Part shown: positions 1-11,168 of the stretch, in pieces
Layout: each line of letters starts with the position of its first letter
Position numbering within the stretch: position 1 is the first letter of the stretch
Origin: Psychrosphaera algicola
GTDB lineage: Bacteria > Pseudomonadota > Gammaproteobacteria > Enterobacterales > Alteromonadaceae
Assembly: GCF_028401425.1 (NCBI RefSeq)
Contig: NZ_JAQOMS010000002.1
Location: 4,464,001 to 4,528,000, forward strand
Direction: 5' to 3'
DNA length: 64,000 nucleotides
Position numbers and translations under genes: made by a program
Notes under the pieces: generated by a model
What the model saw: the letters and a program-made list of their open reading frames with translations, nothing else
Told to the model about the DNA's origin: nothing
Databases searched by the model: none

Positions 1-164
1 CTTATCAAGTGGCACCTAGGCGAGCGGGTGATATAGCTGAATGTTGGGCCAATCCTTATAAAGCTTTACAGGAATTAGGTTGGCAAACGGAAAAAACATT
101 AGAGCAAATGGTAATAGACACTTGGCGTTGGCAAAGTGAAAACCCAAATGGCTATAAAAATTAA
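1..164 (+). CDS. galE: UDP-glucose 4-epimerase, C-terminal end (partial)
   Basis: Only the last 54 codons are in the window. They read from base 3 to a TAA stop at 162-164. The segment contains AGDIAECWANP and later ELGWQTEK, which match the C-terminal end of GalE-type NAD-dependent epimerases that interconvert UDP-glucose and UDP-galactose in the cytoplasm. Its position just upstream of a capsule locus fits a supplier of UDP-galactose. The 185 bp after it hold no gene and should carry the promoter of the export gene at 350. The assignment rests on the C-terminal motif only, so a related sugar epimerase is possible. Confidence 0.75.
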   Translation, partial: YQVAPRRAGDIAECWANPYKALQELGWQTEKTLEQMVIDTWRWQSENPNGYKN

Positions 165-349
165 TTTTGGAAATTACCATCTAAGTTTAATTTCAAAGTG
201 ATTAGTTTAGTTTTAAGCTGACTGGTTTTTAATCACTTAATTCAAAAAAATAAATATGACAGGCTATAACTGTGCTATTTCAAAATTAATTTGATATATT
301 ACGCGCTCTTTTTGCCGGGTAGATTTTAATTGTTTAGGGATGTTACAAA

Positions 350-3124
350 ATGAAGTATTCTAGGTTTGTGGCTTTAGGCGCATTATTTGTATTTTTTATA
401 AGTACTAACGCGTTAGCAATTACCCCTTCCGCTGCGCAAATTGAACAGTTAAAACAACTCCCTAGGGAGCAGCAAGTTGCTCTTGCAAAACAGTATGGCG
501 TCGATATCAATGACGTCATTCCTTCCACTAATACCACAAATAATTATCAGCAAGAGAGACAGGTTTCTCAACCGGCCCGAGTTGAAAATGCCTTTTCTAA
601 AGGTGCATTGCAACAAACACAACAAATAAAAGATATTGAAAGCACGAGCCAAATTGACAAAGCTAACAAAGAGCAAGCTTTAAAACTATTTGGTTACGAT
701 ATTTTTAGTGGTCAAGCTAGCGGGTTTGAAGCTATGGCCAATATGCCAGTGCCTATAGCGAGTATATTCTCGGTGCGGGGGACGAAATTCAGGTTCAATT
801 GTTTGGCAAGGAACACCAGTCTACCAGTATAATAATTGACCGCAGTGGCGTGTTTTTCCTACCTGAATTGGGTCCAATTAATGTTGCTGGTTTGACGTTC
901 AGTGAATTTAAAACCCTATTTCAACATGAGCTAAAAACTAAAGTCATAGGTGTTGAAGGTATTATGAATATGGGACAGATGCGCAGTATTCGCGTATTTG
1001 TCTTAGGTGAAGTATTTAAACTAGGGGCCTATTCGTTAAGTGCTTTATCTACGATTACGCACGCACTTTATTCATCAGGTGGCATTAGCCATGTGGGTTC
1101 GCTACGAAATGTGCAACTAAAACGTGCCGGAAAATTAATAGAAACGATAGATTTATACGATTTACTGCTTAAAGGTGATACGTCTAAAGATCTTACATTA
1201 TTGCCTATAGCGATGTGGTATTTGTTCCACCAACTGGGCCAATCGTTGGAGTGACAGGTGAAGTTAAACGTCCAGCATTATATGAAGTTATTGGCGGCGA
1301 AAGTGTTTTTGATGTTTTAAAACTAGCCGGTAATGAACTAGCTACCGCTTATTTAGCGGCTTCAAAATTAGAACGTTTAGATCAAAACGGTGGACGTACG
1401 GTAGTAGATGTCGATCTAGAAGCGCAAAAGGCAGAATCAATCAAAATAAGAAATGGCGATGTACTTCGTATTGGCAGTGTTTTAAACGAACTCGACAACG
1501 TTGTAACGCTTCAAGGTCATTTGTACCGCCCTAGCGTTTTTAGTTGGAAACAAGGTCAACGGGTTTTAGATGTTATTGAAGACATTACCGACTTAAAAAC
1601 CAACCCAGATTTGGATTATGCGCTTATTGTTAGGGAAGATCCGACCATAAGAACAATTTCTACAATTCAGTTTTCGGTAAGGGATGCATTTAACTCGCCT
1701 AATTCAGACAAAAACCCTAAGTTAGAAAGCCGAGATAAAATTTATATTTTTGCTGCGGATGGTAACCGAAACTTAGATGTTGTGGTTAATCGATTAAAAA
1801 ACAAGCCCGCAGTGACGAACCTGCAAAGTATGTTGAAATAGCCGGAAATGTTGAATATCAGGGCGAATACCCGCTAAGTGCAAACATGACGGTAAATGAC
1901 TTAATCAAAGCGTCATATGATTTTAAAGAATTTACTGATTTCAATTATGCCCTGTTAAAGAGACAAAACTTTATCGAGAATAAAATTGAATTTGAAGTGG
2001 TTAATTTAAAGGAACAGTCTGATTTAACTATCTTACTGACACCTAAAGATAAACTTTACGTGTTTAGTTTAAATGAACCGCGAGCAGCATTACTCGCGGA
2101 TCTAATTGAAGAAATTAAAACGCAAACCTCGAAAACAGTATCGCAAGATTTAGTATCAGTGCAGGGGCAAGTACGTTTTCATAGTACGTATCCATTATCA
2201 AAATATATGACAGCAGCAGATTTGGTTTCTGCTGCTGGCGGGTATACCGAATCTAGCTATTTGATTGATTTTAATGTTGCTCGCTTTAATACAAATGGCA
2301 TCGACACCTCGGAATTTGACTTACAAACAATACCATTAAAAGGTGATGCATTAGAATCCTTTGCGTTGCAAGCGAAAGACTCTTTGTTTATTAAAGGCAT
2401 CCCTGATTGGGTAGAAGCTGAAACGGTCGAACTTATGGGGGAGTTTAAGTTCCTGAGTAAATATACCATTCGCAAAGGCGAGACTCTTGCTGAACTTGTG
2501 CAACGAGCTGGTGGATTTACAGAGTACGCAGAACTTAATGCGAGTGTATTTACTCGAGAATATTTGCGAGAAAAAGAACAAAAAATTCTAGAAGAAGCCC
2601 AACAAAAATTAAAACAGCAAATGGTGATGAGTCGTTACAATGCCGGCGAGTATTCAACGGGCAGTGCCGATTCATTTGAACAACTTCTAAACAGCTTAGA
2701 AGGAGCGCAAGCTGTCGGCCGTATGGTTGTTACCACCGAACAAATAACGGTAAAAGAAGGCTCATTAGAACTAAGAGATGGCGACCAACTTATCGTTCCT
2801 CGTAAATCGTTTGAGGTTAGTGTTTTAGGGCAAGTTTATCAACCTACGACACTACCATGGATTAAAGGTGATGGAATAGATGATTACATAGATGGTGCTG
2901 GTGGAATAAACCAAATTGCTGAAGATGACGATACGTATCTAATTAAAGCTAATGGACGTGTGGTAGCGATAAGTGGCTGGTTTACAAGCTTTGAAATACA
3001 ACCTGGAGATTCAATTATGGTACCAGCAGATGTGTCTCCGATACCAACATTAACTTTATGGCAGGCCGTAACCACAATACTTGCGCAGTCTGCAACAACC
3101 CTTGCGCTAATCGCTACACTTTAA
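350..3124 (+). CDS. Large multi-SLBB polysaccharide export protein (OPX/Wza-like)
   Basis: Outer-membrane polysaccharide export family protein of about 920 residues, far larger than Wza (about 380). It starts with a signal peptide (FISTNALA). A Poly_export domain follows around residues 135-220 (YILGAGDEIQVQLFG), then several SLBB-type beta-grasp repeats marked by phrases such as GEVKRPALYEV, GNVEYQGEYPL, GQVRFHSTYPL, GEFKFLSKYTI and GQVYQPTTLPW. The C-terminus ends in a hydrophobic helix. Three one-base losses break the frame near 757, 1209 and 1805; adding one base at each gives one continuous protein. It is the first gene of the capsule locus and is followed 43 bp later by the chain-length regulator, so it probably forms the export channel for the glycan made by the genes downstream. 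Large multi-SLBB OPX proteins are common in Alteromonadales. Confidence 0.85.
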
Positions 3125-3167
3125 CTAAAAAATGTTTAATTAAACTATTATCGATTTAAGATCATAA

Positions 3168-4214
3168 ATGGACATAGAGCAAAATATTTTGAAAGAAACT
3201 AGAAATTTAGAAACTGTTACAAAATGTGAAGGCGAATCGTTGAACTCTAGCGATGATGTTCAGGGAGATGGACATGCTTTATACTCTTTTGGTGAATACA
3301 TTACATTTGAAGAAATTATAACATGTGTGTGGAAACATAAGATTAAAGTACTCCTATCGACTTTCATTATATCGATATTATCTCTGTTTCATGCATTGTC
3401 ACTACCAAATGTTTATCAATCAACAATCTCTTTGGTTCCAGCACAAGGTGACAACGGCGGCAGTTTGTCAAGTCTTGCGTCGAAGTACGGTGGAATAGCT
3501 GCTATGGCAGGTATTAATATTGGTGGTGAGGAGTCAAATAGAATAGAACATGCTATAGAGTTGATGACTAGTTGGCCATATATCGAAAAATTCCTTAACA
3601 AAAATAATTTGTTTGAAATGTTTACGGCTTCAAACGGATGGAATGAGAAAAAAACGAAATCTTGTATGATTTAAGTAAGTATAACCCAGAATCGAAAACT
3701 TGGTTGACTAAGAGTAGTTTATTTTTTGGTCCTACAAAGAGCTTTAAGCCAACGAGTTTTGAAGCTTATCAATTGTTCAAAGAAGAGTTTTTGACTGTTT
3801 CTTACGACAAAGAAATTGGTGTGTTGAGTATTAGTGTAAAGCACTATTCTCCAAAGGTTGCTTTTATTACAACAAACTTAATGGCGACAGATATTAATGA
3901 CTACTTTAAGACAGAAGATCAGCGTGAAGCGAGGGCAAATATAGAGTTTATAGAAGATAAGCTCAATTCAACTTCAAATACATTGATGTTGGAAGTTTTT
4001 TATAAAATGATTGAGTCGCATTCACAGACGCTAATGCTAACTGAGGTTAATAACCAATATTTAGTTAAAACATTAATCCCGGCTAAATTGCCAGAAAAAA
4101 GTAGGCCCTAAAAGGTTAATAATTCTTGTTTTAGGTACGATATTAGGCGGGTTGTTTTCTGTACTTTATGTTATTTTTAGATATTTGCTCCCACAAGTAA
4201 AAAGATCGAGATGA
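3168..4214 (+). CDS. Wzz-family polysaccharide chain-length determinant
   Basis: Inner-membrane polysaccharide co-polymerase of about 350 residues. The N-terminal cytoplasmic tail is followed by a membrane segment near residues 60-80 (IKVLLSTFIISILSLFHAL), then the Wzz periplasmic start (LPNVYQSTISLVPAQ). After a long periplasmic part it ends with the typical proline-rich link and second membrane helix (PKRLIILVLGTILGGLFSVL). Two one-base losses, in the A7 run near 3655 and the A6 run near 4095, split it; adding one A at each restores the family-typical ends. It should set the modal length of the glycan polymerised by the Wzy protein at 9906. No tyrosine kinase domain is present, so it is of the Wzz rather than the Wzc type. 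Confidence 0.85.
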
Positions 4215-4258
4215 GCAGACTGATAATTCTAAATCAAATTTTAATGGTGATATAAAAC

Positions 4259-4941
4259 ATGAACGTAGCTTTGATTCCCGCTAGAGGTGGCTCTAAGGGG
4301 TTACCTCGTAAAAATATTATATCTTTGTGTGGCAAACCATTAATTGGTTGGACTATAGAGGCGGCGAAAAAATCGAATAAAATTGATTTGGTTTATGTTT
4401 CGACTGAAGACATGGAAATAGCTAAAATTGCTAAAGAGCATGGGGCTAAGGTAATTTTAAGGCCTAGTGAGTATGCTAATGATGATTCAACAAGTGAAGT
4501 TGTTATTAGTCATGCTATTGACGTTTTAGAGCTTGAAGGATTACAAATTAGCACTATTGCGTTGCTGCAACCAACATCGCCGTTGAGAAATGAACTTGAT
4601 ATCGATGATGCTTTCGACGTTTATCAAAAATATGATGCTCAATGTGTACTTAGTGTAATGGAACCGGAATTTTGCGCTGCCAAAGCTTATAAGTTAAATG
4701 AAGATGGAACAATTACAGGATTGTTGTTCCCAGATGCTCCTTACAGGAGACGACAGGACTTGCCTGCAGCATTGTTACCAAATGGCGCTATTTATATAAT
4801 TAAATGCTCAGTATTTAAAAGTGATAGTAGAATGCCCAAAAAAGAGTATATCCTTTTTTGATGGGTAAATGTAAATCTATCGATATAGATACTTTCGAGG
4901 ATTTAGAAAAGGCAAAGAATTATTTGAATGGGAAATTATAA
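4259..4941 (+). CDS. neuA: CMP-N-acylneuraminate cytidylyltransferase
   Basis: Activates a nonulosonic acid with CTP to give the CMP-sugar used by sialyltransferases. It opens with the nucleotide-binding signature IPARGGSKGLPRKNI and shows LLQPTSPLRN and PNGAIYI, all typical of the NeuA/PseF/LegF family. The length after repair is about 227 residues. One base is missing near 4855 (CCTTTTTTG); with it the C-terminus continues as DIDTFEDLEKAKNYL and stops at 4939-4941, overlapping the neuB start as TAATG. The order neuA-neuB-neuC without local pseudaminic or legionaminic acid aminotransferase genes favours N-acetylneuraminic acid as the substrate, but the CMP-sugar cannot be fixed from sequence alone. 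Confidence 0.88.
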
Positions 4942-5984
4942 TGAATAATCCAAGTTTTATTATAGCCAACAGAAAAGTTGGTATTGAAGAAGAACCATTA
5001 GTTATTGCAGAAATAGGAATTAACCATGAGGGCTCTTTAAAAACAGCTTTCGAAATGGTAGATGCCGCAGTAGAAGGTGGTGCGGAAGTAATTAAACATC
5101 AAACTCATGTCGTAGAGGATGAGATGAGCGGAGAAGCTAAAAAAGTTGTTCCTGGGAATGCTGACGTTTCTATTTACGAAATAATGGAAAGATGTTCTTT
5201 AAATGAAGAAGAAGAGACAAGGCTGAAAGATTATGTAGAATCTAAAGGAGCCATTTTTATCAGTACACCTTTTTCTCGTGCCGCTGTTTATCGTCTTGAA
5301 AGAATGGGGGTCAAAGCTTACAAAATAGGCTCAGGGGAGTGTAATAATTATCCATTAATTGATTTGGTAGCAAGCTTTAAGAAACCCATTATCTTGAGCA
5401 CTGGTATGAACGATATAAAATCAGTCAGGAAGTCAGTGGAAATAATGAGGAAGCATCAAACACCATTTTGTTTGCTTCATACCACAAATTTGTATCCGAC
5501 TCCTGACGAACTTATAAGAATTGGTGCGATGGAACAGTTACAAGAGGCTTTTCCAGATGCGGTTGTTGGTTTATCGGACCATAGTGTAGATAATTTGGCT
5601 TGTTTAGGTGCTGTTGCTTGTGGGGCTTCGGTTTTGGAGCGACACTTTACTGATAGTAAGGATAGACCTGGTCCTGATATATGTTGTTCTATGGATGCAA
5701 AAGAATGCCAAGAACTAATAAAACAGTCTAAGCGTATGGCCAAAATGCGTGGTGGAGTCAAAGAGGCTGCAAAAGAAGAGCAGGTAACGATTGATTTCGC
5801 ATATGCGAGCGTAGTTACAATTGAACCAATAAAGGCTGGCGAAATATTCACTAAAGATAACTTATGGGTTAAGCGGTCTAGCACTGGAGATTTTTTGGCT
5901 GAAGAGTTCGATGATTTGTTGGGTAAAACCGCTTTGTCAGACATAGAATCTGATATTCAATTAAAGAAAACACATGTGAAATAA
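4941..5984 (+). CDS. neuB: N-acetylneuraminate synthase
   Basis: Condenses N-acetylmannosamine (or a related hexosamine) with phosphoenolpyruvate to make sialic acid. The 347-residue protein is unbroken. It has the NeuB TIM-barrel start (AEIGINHEGSLKTA), the substrate-binding phrases STPFSR, KIGSGE, LSTGM and GLSDHS, and the metal-ligand region LERHFT. The C-terminal 60 residues (VVTIEPIKAGEIFT) form the antifreeze-like SAF domain. The start codon overlaps the neuA stop and the stop is two bases from neuC, so the three genes are translationally coupled. The closest recognisable type is the bacterial Neu5Ac synthase of sialylated capsules. Confidence 0.9.
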   Translation: MNNPSFIIANRKVGIEEEPLVIAEIGINHEGSLKTAFEMVDAAVEGGAEVIKHQTHVVEDEMSGEAKKVVPGNADVSIYEIMERCSLNEEEETRLKDYVESKGAIFISTPFSRAAVYRLERMGVKAYKIGSGECNNYPLIDLVASFKKPIILSTGMNDIKSVRKSVEIMRKHQTPFCLLHTTNLYPTPDELIRIGAMEQLQEAFPDAVVGLSDHSVDNLACLGAVACGASVLERHFTDSKDRPGPDICCSMDAKECQELIKQSKRMAKMRGGVKEAAKEEQVTIDFAYASVVTIEPIKAGEIFTKDNLWVKRSSTGDFLAEEFDDLLGKTALSDIESDIQLKKTHVK

Positions 5985-5986
5985 AT

Positions 5987-7122
5987 ATGAATAAAAAGAT
6001 CCTGTTTTTGACCGGTACTAGAGCTGACTTCGGTAAATTAAAAAGTTTAATTACTAAAGTAGAAAATGAACCTAACTTGAACTGTCATATTTTTGTGACA
6101 GGGATGCATATGATTGCTAAATATGGTCTTACAGCTAAAGAAGTTGAAAAGTCCGGATTCACGTCAATTTATAAATACATTAATCAAAATTCATCCGACA
6201 CGATGGATAGTATTTTAGCTAAAACAATACATGGTCTGTCTGATTACGTAAAAGAAGTTCAACCTGACTTGATAGTGGTGCATGGTGATAGAGTGGAGGC
6301 ATTAGCCGGAGCAATTGTAGGGTCTTTGAATAATATTTTGGTAGCTCATGTTGAAGGAGGGGAGGTATCAGGGACTATTGATGAGCTGATTCGACATTCT
6401 GTTAGTAAATTAAGTCACATTCATTTTGTTTGCAACGAAAAAGCAGAAAAAGATTAATTCAATTGGGTGAAGTAGAAGAATCAATTTATGTTATTGGCTC
6501 CCCAGACTTAGATATTATGACTTCGACAAATTTACCAACACTCAGCGAGGTTAAAACTAGATATGACATTTCCTACAATGAGTTTTCAGTTTTGATGTAT
6601 CACCCTGTGACAACTGATATCGCTAATTTGAAAGAAAATATTCGGAACACTGTTGATGCAGTAATAGAAGCAGGTGATAATTGTGTCGTTATTTATCCTA
6701 ATAATGATTTAGGAAGTGACATTATTTTGAGTGAAATTAATCGATTAGAAAAGCTGCCGAATTTTAGGGTTTTTCCAAGTATTAGATTTGAAAGCTTTTT
6801 GGTTCTGTTAAAAAACTCGCTTTATATGATAGGGAATTCAAGTGCAGGAGTAAGAGAAGCTCCATTTTATGGTTTACCATCGATTAACATTGGAACTCGG
6901 CAAAATAATAGAGCAACGTCGCCTTCAATTATTAATGTTTCAGAGAATAAATGTGAGATTAAGCAGGCGATAATTAAAGCAAAAGTTACTGATTTTCCGG
7001 AAGTTAAGGAGTTCGGTGAAGGCAAGAGCCATGAACTCTTTTTTGATGCAGTAGTTAGCGATAAATTTTGGAATACATCTAAGCAAAAAGGTTTGTTGAC
7101 TTTAGCTAATTTACAATTTTAA
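5987..7122 (+). CDS. neuC: UDP-N-acetylglucosamine 2-epimerase, hydrolysing
   Basis: Converts UDP-GlcNAc to ManNAc and UDP, the first committed step towards Neu5Ac. It begins with ILFLTGTRADFGKLKSLI, the hallmark start of NeuC-type epimerases, and contains VHGDRVEALAGA, HVEGGEVSGTIDE (with the catalytic His-Val-Glu) and later GNSSAGVREAP. The length is 378 residues after repair. One A is missing in the A5 run near 6450; the corrected join reads AEKRLIQLGE. It lies in the neuABC operon directly after neuB. Some relatives act on UDP-diacetylbacillosamine in legionaminic acid synthesis; I prefer the GlcNAc epimerase because no bacillosamine genes are adjacent. Confidence 0.85.
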
Positions 7123-7124
7123 AA

Positions 7125-8326
7125 GTGAAACCAGTGAAAAAAATATTATTAGTTTGTTATGGCGGTGGTCATGTAAAGATAATGGAGCCGCTTTATAGAA
7201 GTCTTGTAGAAAAGTACAAAGTGACAATTTTAGCTTTAACTACGGCTGGTAAATACTTGGAAACAAAAGGCGTACCATATGTGAACTTTTCAACTTTTGA
7301 AGAGTTGTTAACAGATGAGATTCTTGGCTATGGGGAGCTTTTAACGAAAGACCATAAAAATTCCCTCATGCCGAAAAAAGAAGCTGTTGCTTATATGGGG
7401 TTATCTTTCTCTGAGCTTGTTGAAAGCACCGGCACTTTTAAAACTGCGATGGATACTCTTAATAAGAATGGTCGTTCCGTTTTTCTCCCGTATAAAACGG
7501 TTGGTTATATAATAGAAAAGTTTTCACCAGACCTTGTTATTACTACTAATTCACCAAGAGCAGAATTAGCAACATTACAATATGCTAAGTCAAATAATAT
7601 ACCAAGTATTTGTATTAATGATAATGTTTGGATCGAGAGTGGCGCAAAGTTTGTGGCGCAAAATGATTTAAGTGACTTAATATGTGTTTTAAGTGATGAA
7701 GTTCGAAATAGTATTGTTAAAGAAACCAACTACCCGGAAGAGAGAGTCATAGTAACTGGAACTCCAGTCTTCGATAGGCTTAAGGAACTTTCAACTAATA
7801 TAGTGAAAAACCCAAGAAAGACGATTGTTTTGGCTGATTGCGATCTTCCGTCTGAAAATGCAAGGTTTCAGGATCTTTTGGAGATCCGTTGTTAGGGCCT
7901 GCTATTCGAGAAGAACTTGACCGTTTAGCTGCAGAATTAGATTGGGATGTTGTTTTTCGTCCCCATCCTAATCAAAAAGCTTGTTATGATGACTATACCA
8001 ATATCCGAGTATCTGGCAAAGATGAAGACCTCCATACGTTGTTATTAGGCTCTCATGTTGTGGTGACTGCAATTAGTACCGTCGGAATCGAAGGTAAACT
8101 ACTTGGAAATGGTCTTGTTTCAATTGAAGATACTGTATACAAAGCGGCGGGGTCTTATAAAGAATTGGGAATTAGTACAGGTGTTAATGACCCCAGTGAG
8201 CTTGAATATGCAATAAAGTTAGAATTAGACAAAAGCTCAATAAGTAATAAAGTTCTATACAACAATTATTCGATTGATAATTTAAAGCAGTGTATTGATC
8301 ATTTAGTAGTAAAGAATATGTACTAA
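7125..8326 (+). CDS. GT-B-fold glycosyltransferase-like protein with HP motif
   Basis: About 400 residues, starting at GTG 7125 just after the neuC stop. The N-terminal half looks like a GT-B nucleotide-sugar enzyme (LLVCYGGGHVKIMEPLYRSL). The C-terminal half has VVFRPHPNQ, then STVGIEGKLLG. Arg-Pro-His-Pro followed by a Ser/Thr-rich loop is seen in bacterial sialyltransferases, polysialyltransferases and CDP-glycerol transferases. One T is missing near 7875; the corrected join reads FGDPLLGPAI. Because it is the fourth gene of the neu operon, a sialyltransferase or other transferase using the CMP-sugar is my best inference, but the exact family is not certain. Confidence 0.6.
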
Positions 8327-8489
8327 TTAATTATGCTGAAATGATGTCAGATTAGCTTTTAGAAATATAATTCTGCTTGTCTTCTTTACCTTCTTTGTCT
8401 CTTGGGTTCTAAGGATTAAATTATAGGTCGCCATGTGCTCTTATTTAACCGTTAAAAAACTGTCACCTGTCAAAATATTAGGAAGTATA

Positions 8490-9810
8490 ATGCTTGGTAA
8501 AAGCAAATTATTTAAAAAATCTGTAGAAAATGACTTTTTCCAAGTTTTATCCCAAAGTTTATACACTATGATAATTAGAGTTTTTGGGGCGTTTTCTGGG
8601 TTTTTATTGAATGTCTGTGTAGCTAGGACGCTAGCACCTGACAATGCGGGAGAACTATTTACATTGTTAAGTTTAGCGTTGTTTTTTGGTCAACTAGCGA
8701 CGTTAGGTTTAGGTAATTGGTTACTAAAAGTTTTATCTTTAGAAAAAGCAAATGAAAACGCTATTGGTTTAAACAGCACGTTTTTTCAAACAGTATATGT
8801 AGTTTTGATTTTGGGGACGTTATTTTCATTAGTTATATATTTGAGTAGTTTTCAAATAGCACTCCTTCTATTTGATGAATCATTTGAGCACCAATCGATT
8901 CGAATTTTAAGTTTAGCTTTTCCATTTGTTGGGTTATTGGCCATTTTGATGTCTGCATTTCAGGCTGTAAGTAAACCAGTCCTTGGGCTTGCCGTACATT
9001 CTGTTATCCAACCTTTACTTTTTGGACTAAGTTGTCTGCTTTTTGTAGATGATTTACAAGAGGCTATTTACAGTTATTTGTTGAGTTTGTTTATTACACT
9101 TCCAATAGGTTTTTTCTTTTGGAAAACCATAGTTTTCACGAAATTAGTTATGCCTAAACCTAAGTGGATTTTAAGTAATGAAGTGGATTTTTATGGCTTC
9201 TTTTTTATTATGATTATTGGTATTATTCTTACACAAGGTCCTATCCTTCTTAGCGCTGCTTTATTTAGTTCAAAAGATGTTGCATTTATATCAATCGCCA
9301 TAAGAATTGCTGGTTTAACTAGTTTCGTGCTTGTAGCATGCAATATGGTGCTTTCACCACATTTCTCAAGGCTAAAAGGTTCTGGAGATATTAAAAAAAT
9401 TGAAGAATTCGCACTAAAAGGAACTTATTTAATGTTTGCTTTAGCAAGCCCTTTATTTATTGTTCTTATTGTTTTTCCTGAATTTTTATTAGGTTTTTTG
9501 GTACAAACTACCTTGCTGCCGCTACCTTTTACAAATATTAACTGCTGGACAGTTTGTTAAGGTTTTAGTTGGTCCAGTAGGAAGTGTATTAATGATGACG
9601 GGTTACGAAAAGGAATTTAATCATATGCAGATCTTAAATATGATGTTTTTTCTAAGCGTAGTTGCTTGTGGATTTGTTTTTGATTTTAATACTATTTTAA
9701 TAGTTCTTGGGATTGCAACGGGCGTCGCAATCCAGCATGTCGGTGCTTGGTTTCTTGTTAACAAATATTTAGGTTTTTCAACTATTCAGTTTAAAAGGGT
9801 TGGCAAATAA
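8490..9810 (+). CDS. wzx: Polysaccharide flippase (Wzx/MATE-like)
   Basis: Multi-spanning membrane protein of about 440 residues that should flip lipid-linked repeat units across the inner membrane. The chain is a series of hydrophobic helices beginning with IRVFGAFSGFLLNVCVARTLAP, typical of PST/MVF-type flippases. I chose ATG 8490 because AGGAAG lies five bases upstream; an in-frame ATG at 8433 has a poorer ribosome site. Two one-base losses near 9500 (T6 run) and 9527 split the C-terminal third; repaired, it reads FFGTNYLAAATLLQILTAGQF. It is placed between the transferase gene and the polymerase gene as in Wzx/Wzy-dependent loci. Confidence 0.8.
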
Positions 9811-9905
9811 TATGTACCGTTATTTATTTAGCAACAGTAACTGTTATTCAAATCGGCAATGAGCTTTCTCCTAGTTAAATATCAACATTACCTATTGGGG
9901 GTTTC

Positions 9906-11123
9906 GTGCTAGAGTATATATCAATACCTCTTTCTATTTTTATGTTAGTAGCATTTATAGCTGACCTTTTATTCACTAAAAGTTATACTTTAAGGTTTTC
10001 GCTAACTTCGAACCCTTATGTGTCGGGGATGATTATGTACTTTTCATTATTTACCCAATACCTACAAAAACAAGAATTAAAACTTCTACTAAATGTTCGA
10101 ACGTTGTGCTTATTTTTACTGATATTGATGCTAATATTTTCAAGTTATTTAAATAAAAGTATTGATTTCAGAACTGTAATTCAATTTACTCAATTTTCTT
10201 TGATATTATTCGCTGTTTTTTTATTATTTTGGCAGACGGAAACTACGTAATAAATGCAGAGGAAAAAGCTAAGAGTCTTGTTATATCCACAGCGTTCCTT
10301 TGTTGTATTAAATTATTATCAGTTTTTATGGATATTCCCTATTTTAATATAAACGGACAAAATGAAGATTCGTTTTTAATTGTATTGGTTGGCTGTATTT
10401 GTGGTTTCCTTTATTTCAAAAAAATCACTACCTTTATGTTGATTTACATTTTTTAGTAGTGGTTGGATTATATTATTATGAATCACGAGCTTCACTTGGG
10501 ATGGTTTTTATTTCATTATTTTCATTCTTAATTGCTTCACTTTCTAACTTTAAGTTAATGAGAGTAATTTGGTTTTTTCTAATATCATGCTGTTTGGCTG
10601 TGTTATTTCTTTCCTCCCTTTCAGGGTTTCAGGAATTGTTTCAATCGACAACTGACCTAGAAAGAAATCATTCTAATATTGAAAGAATGTCTATGTATCT
10701 TTTTACTATAGAATATTTATTTAGTGATACTCAGAGTTATGGTTTAGGTAACTTGGGATTAGCTATGGCTGATATGAAACGAGCTGGCGTGATATATGGT
10801 GTTTACCCGCACCCACATTCTTCCTATCTTAGATTTGCATTGGAGTTTGGCTGGACTGGAATAATAGGCCTTTGTTCATTTTATATATTTTTAATAATAA
10901 AGTCTCTAAGGTTATACAAAGTTGCCCCCAGAGAGGCGATAATATTGATTATAGCAACATTTAACTTGATTGTATTTTCATTCGTAGGGTGCATCTTTTT
11001 TCATTTTATCGTGCTTCAGCAGTATTATTAACGTTTGCATTGATATTTTCAATTGCAAAAACAAAAACAAAAACAAAAACAAAAACAAAAACAAAAACAA
11101 AAACAAAAACAATTTTTACCTAA
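9906..11123 (+). CDS. wzy: O-antigen/capsule polymerase (Wzy-like) with KT-repeat tail
   Basis: Very hydrophobic protein of about 405 residues, starting at GTG 9906. It has about ten predicted membrane helices and a large periplasmic loop containing LGLAMADMKRAGV and YPHPHSSYLRFALEFGWTG. The H-x-H-S-x-x-L pattern before the late helices is the Wzy_C/O-antigen ligase signature. One-base losses near 10232, 10420 and 10995 break it into three. After the last repair the frame runs into a hexanucleotide microsatellite that encodes nine Lys-Thr pairs, then IFT and a stop at 11121. The charged cytoplasmic tail of variable length is odd for this family. It is called a polymerase rather than WaaL because it sits inside the capsule operon. 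Confidence 0.78.
11057..11110 (+). repeat. (AAAAAC)9 hexanucleotide microsatellite in the wzy 3' end
   Basis: Nine perfect copies of AAAAAC in tandem, inside the corrected reading frame of the polymerase. Because the unit is six bases, slippage would add or remove Lys-Thr pairs without shifting the frame. Confidence 0.95.
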
Positions 11124-11168
11124 GTCAAATGGTAAAGAAAAATTAAAAAGTTAGTTATTAAGGTTAAA

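Noticed and set aside
165..349. A JUMPstart/ops element before the capsule locus
   Set aside because: No stretch matches the GGCGGTAGCGTG core well enough.
350..3124. Programmed ribosomal frameshifting in the export gene
   Set aside because: Similar breaks occur in dozens of unrelated genes without slippery-site structure; sequence error explains them all.
11057..11110. On/off phase variation of wzy by the AAAAAC tract
   Set aside because: The unit is a multiple of three, so copy changes alter length but not frame; only tail variation is possible.
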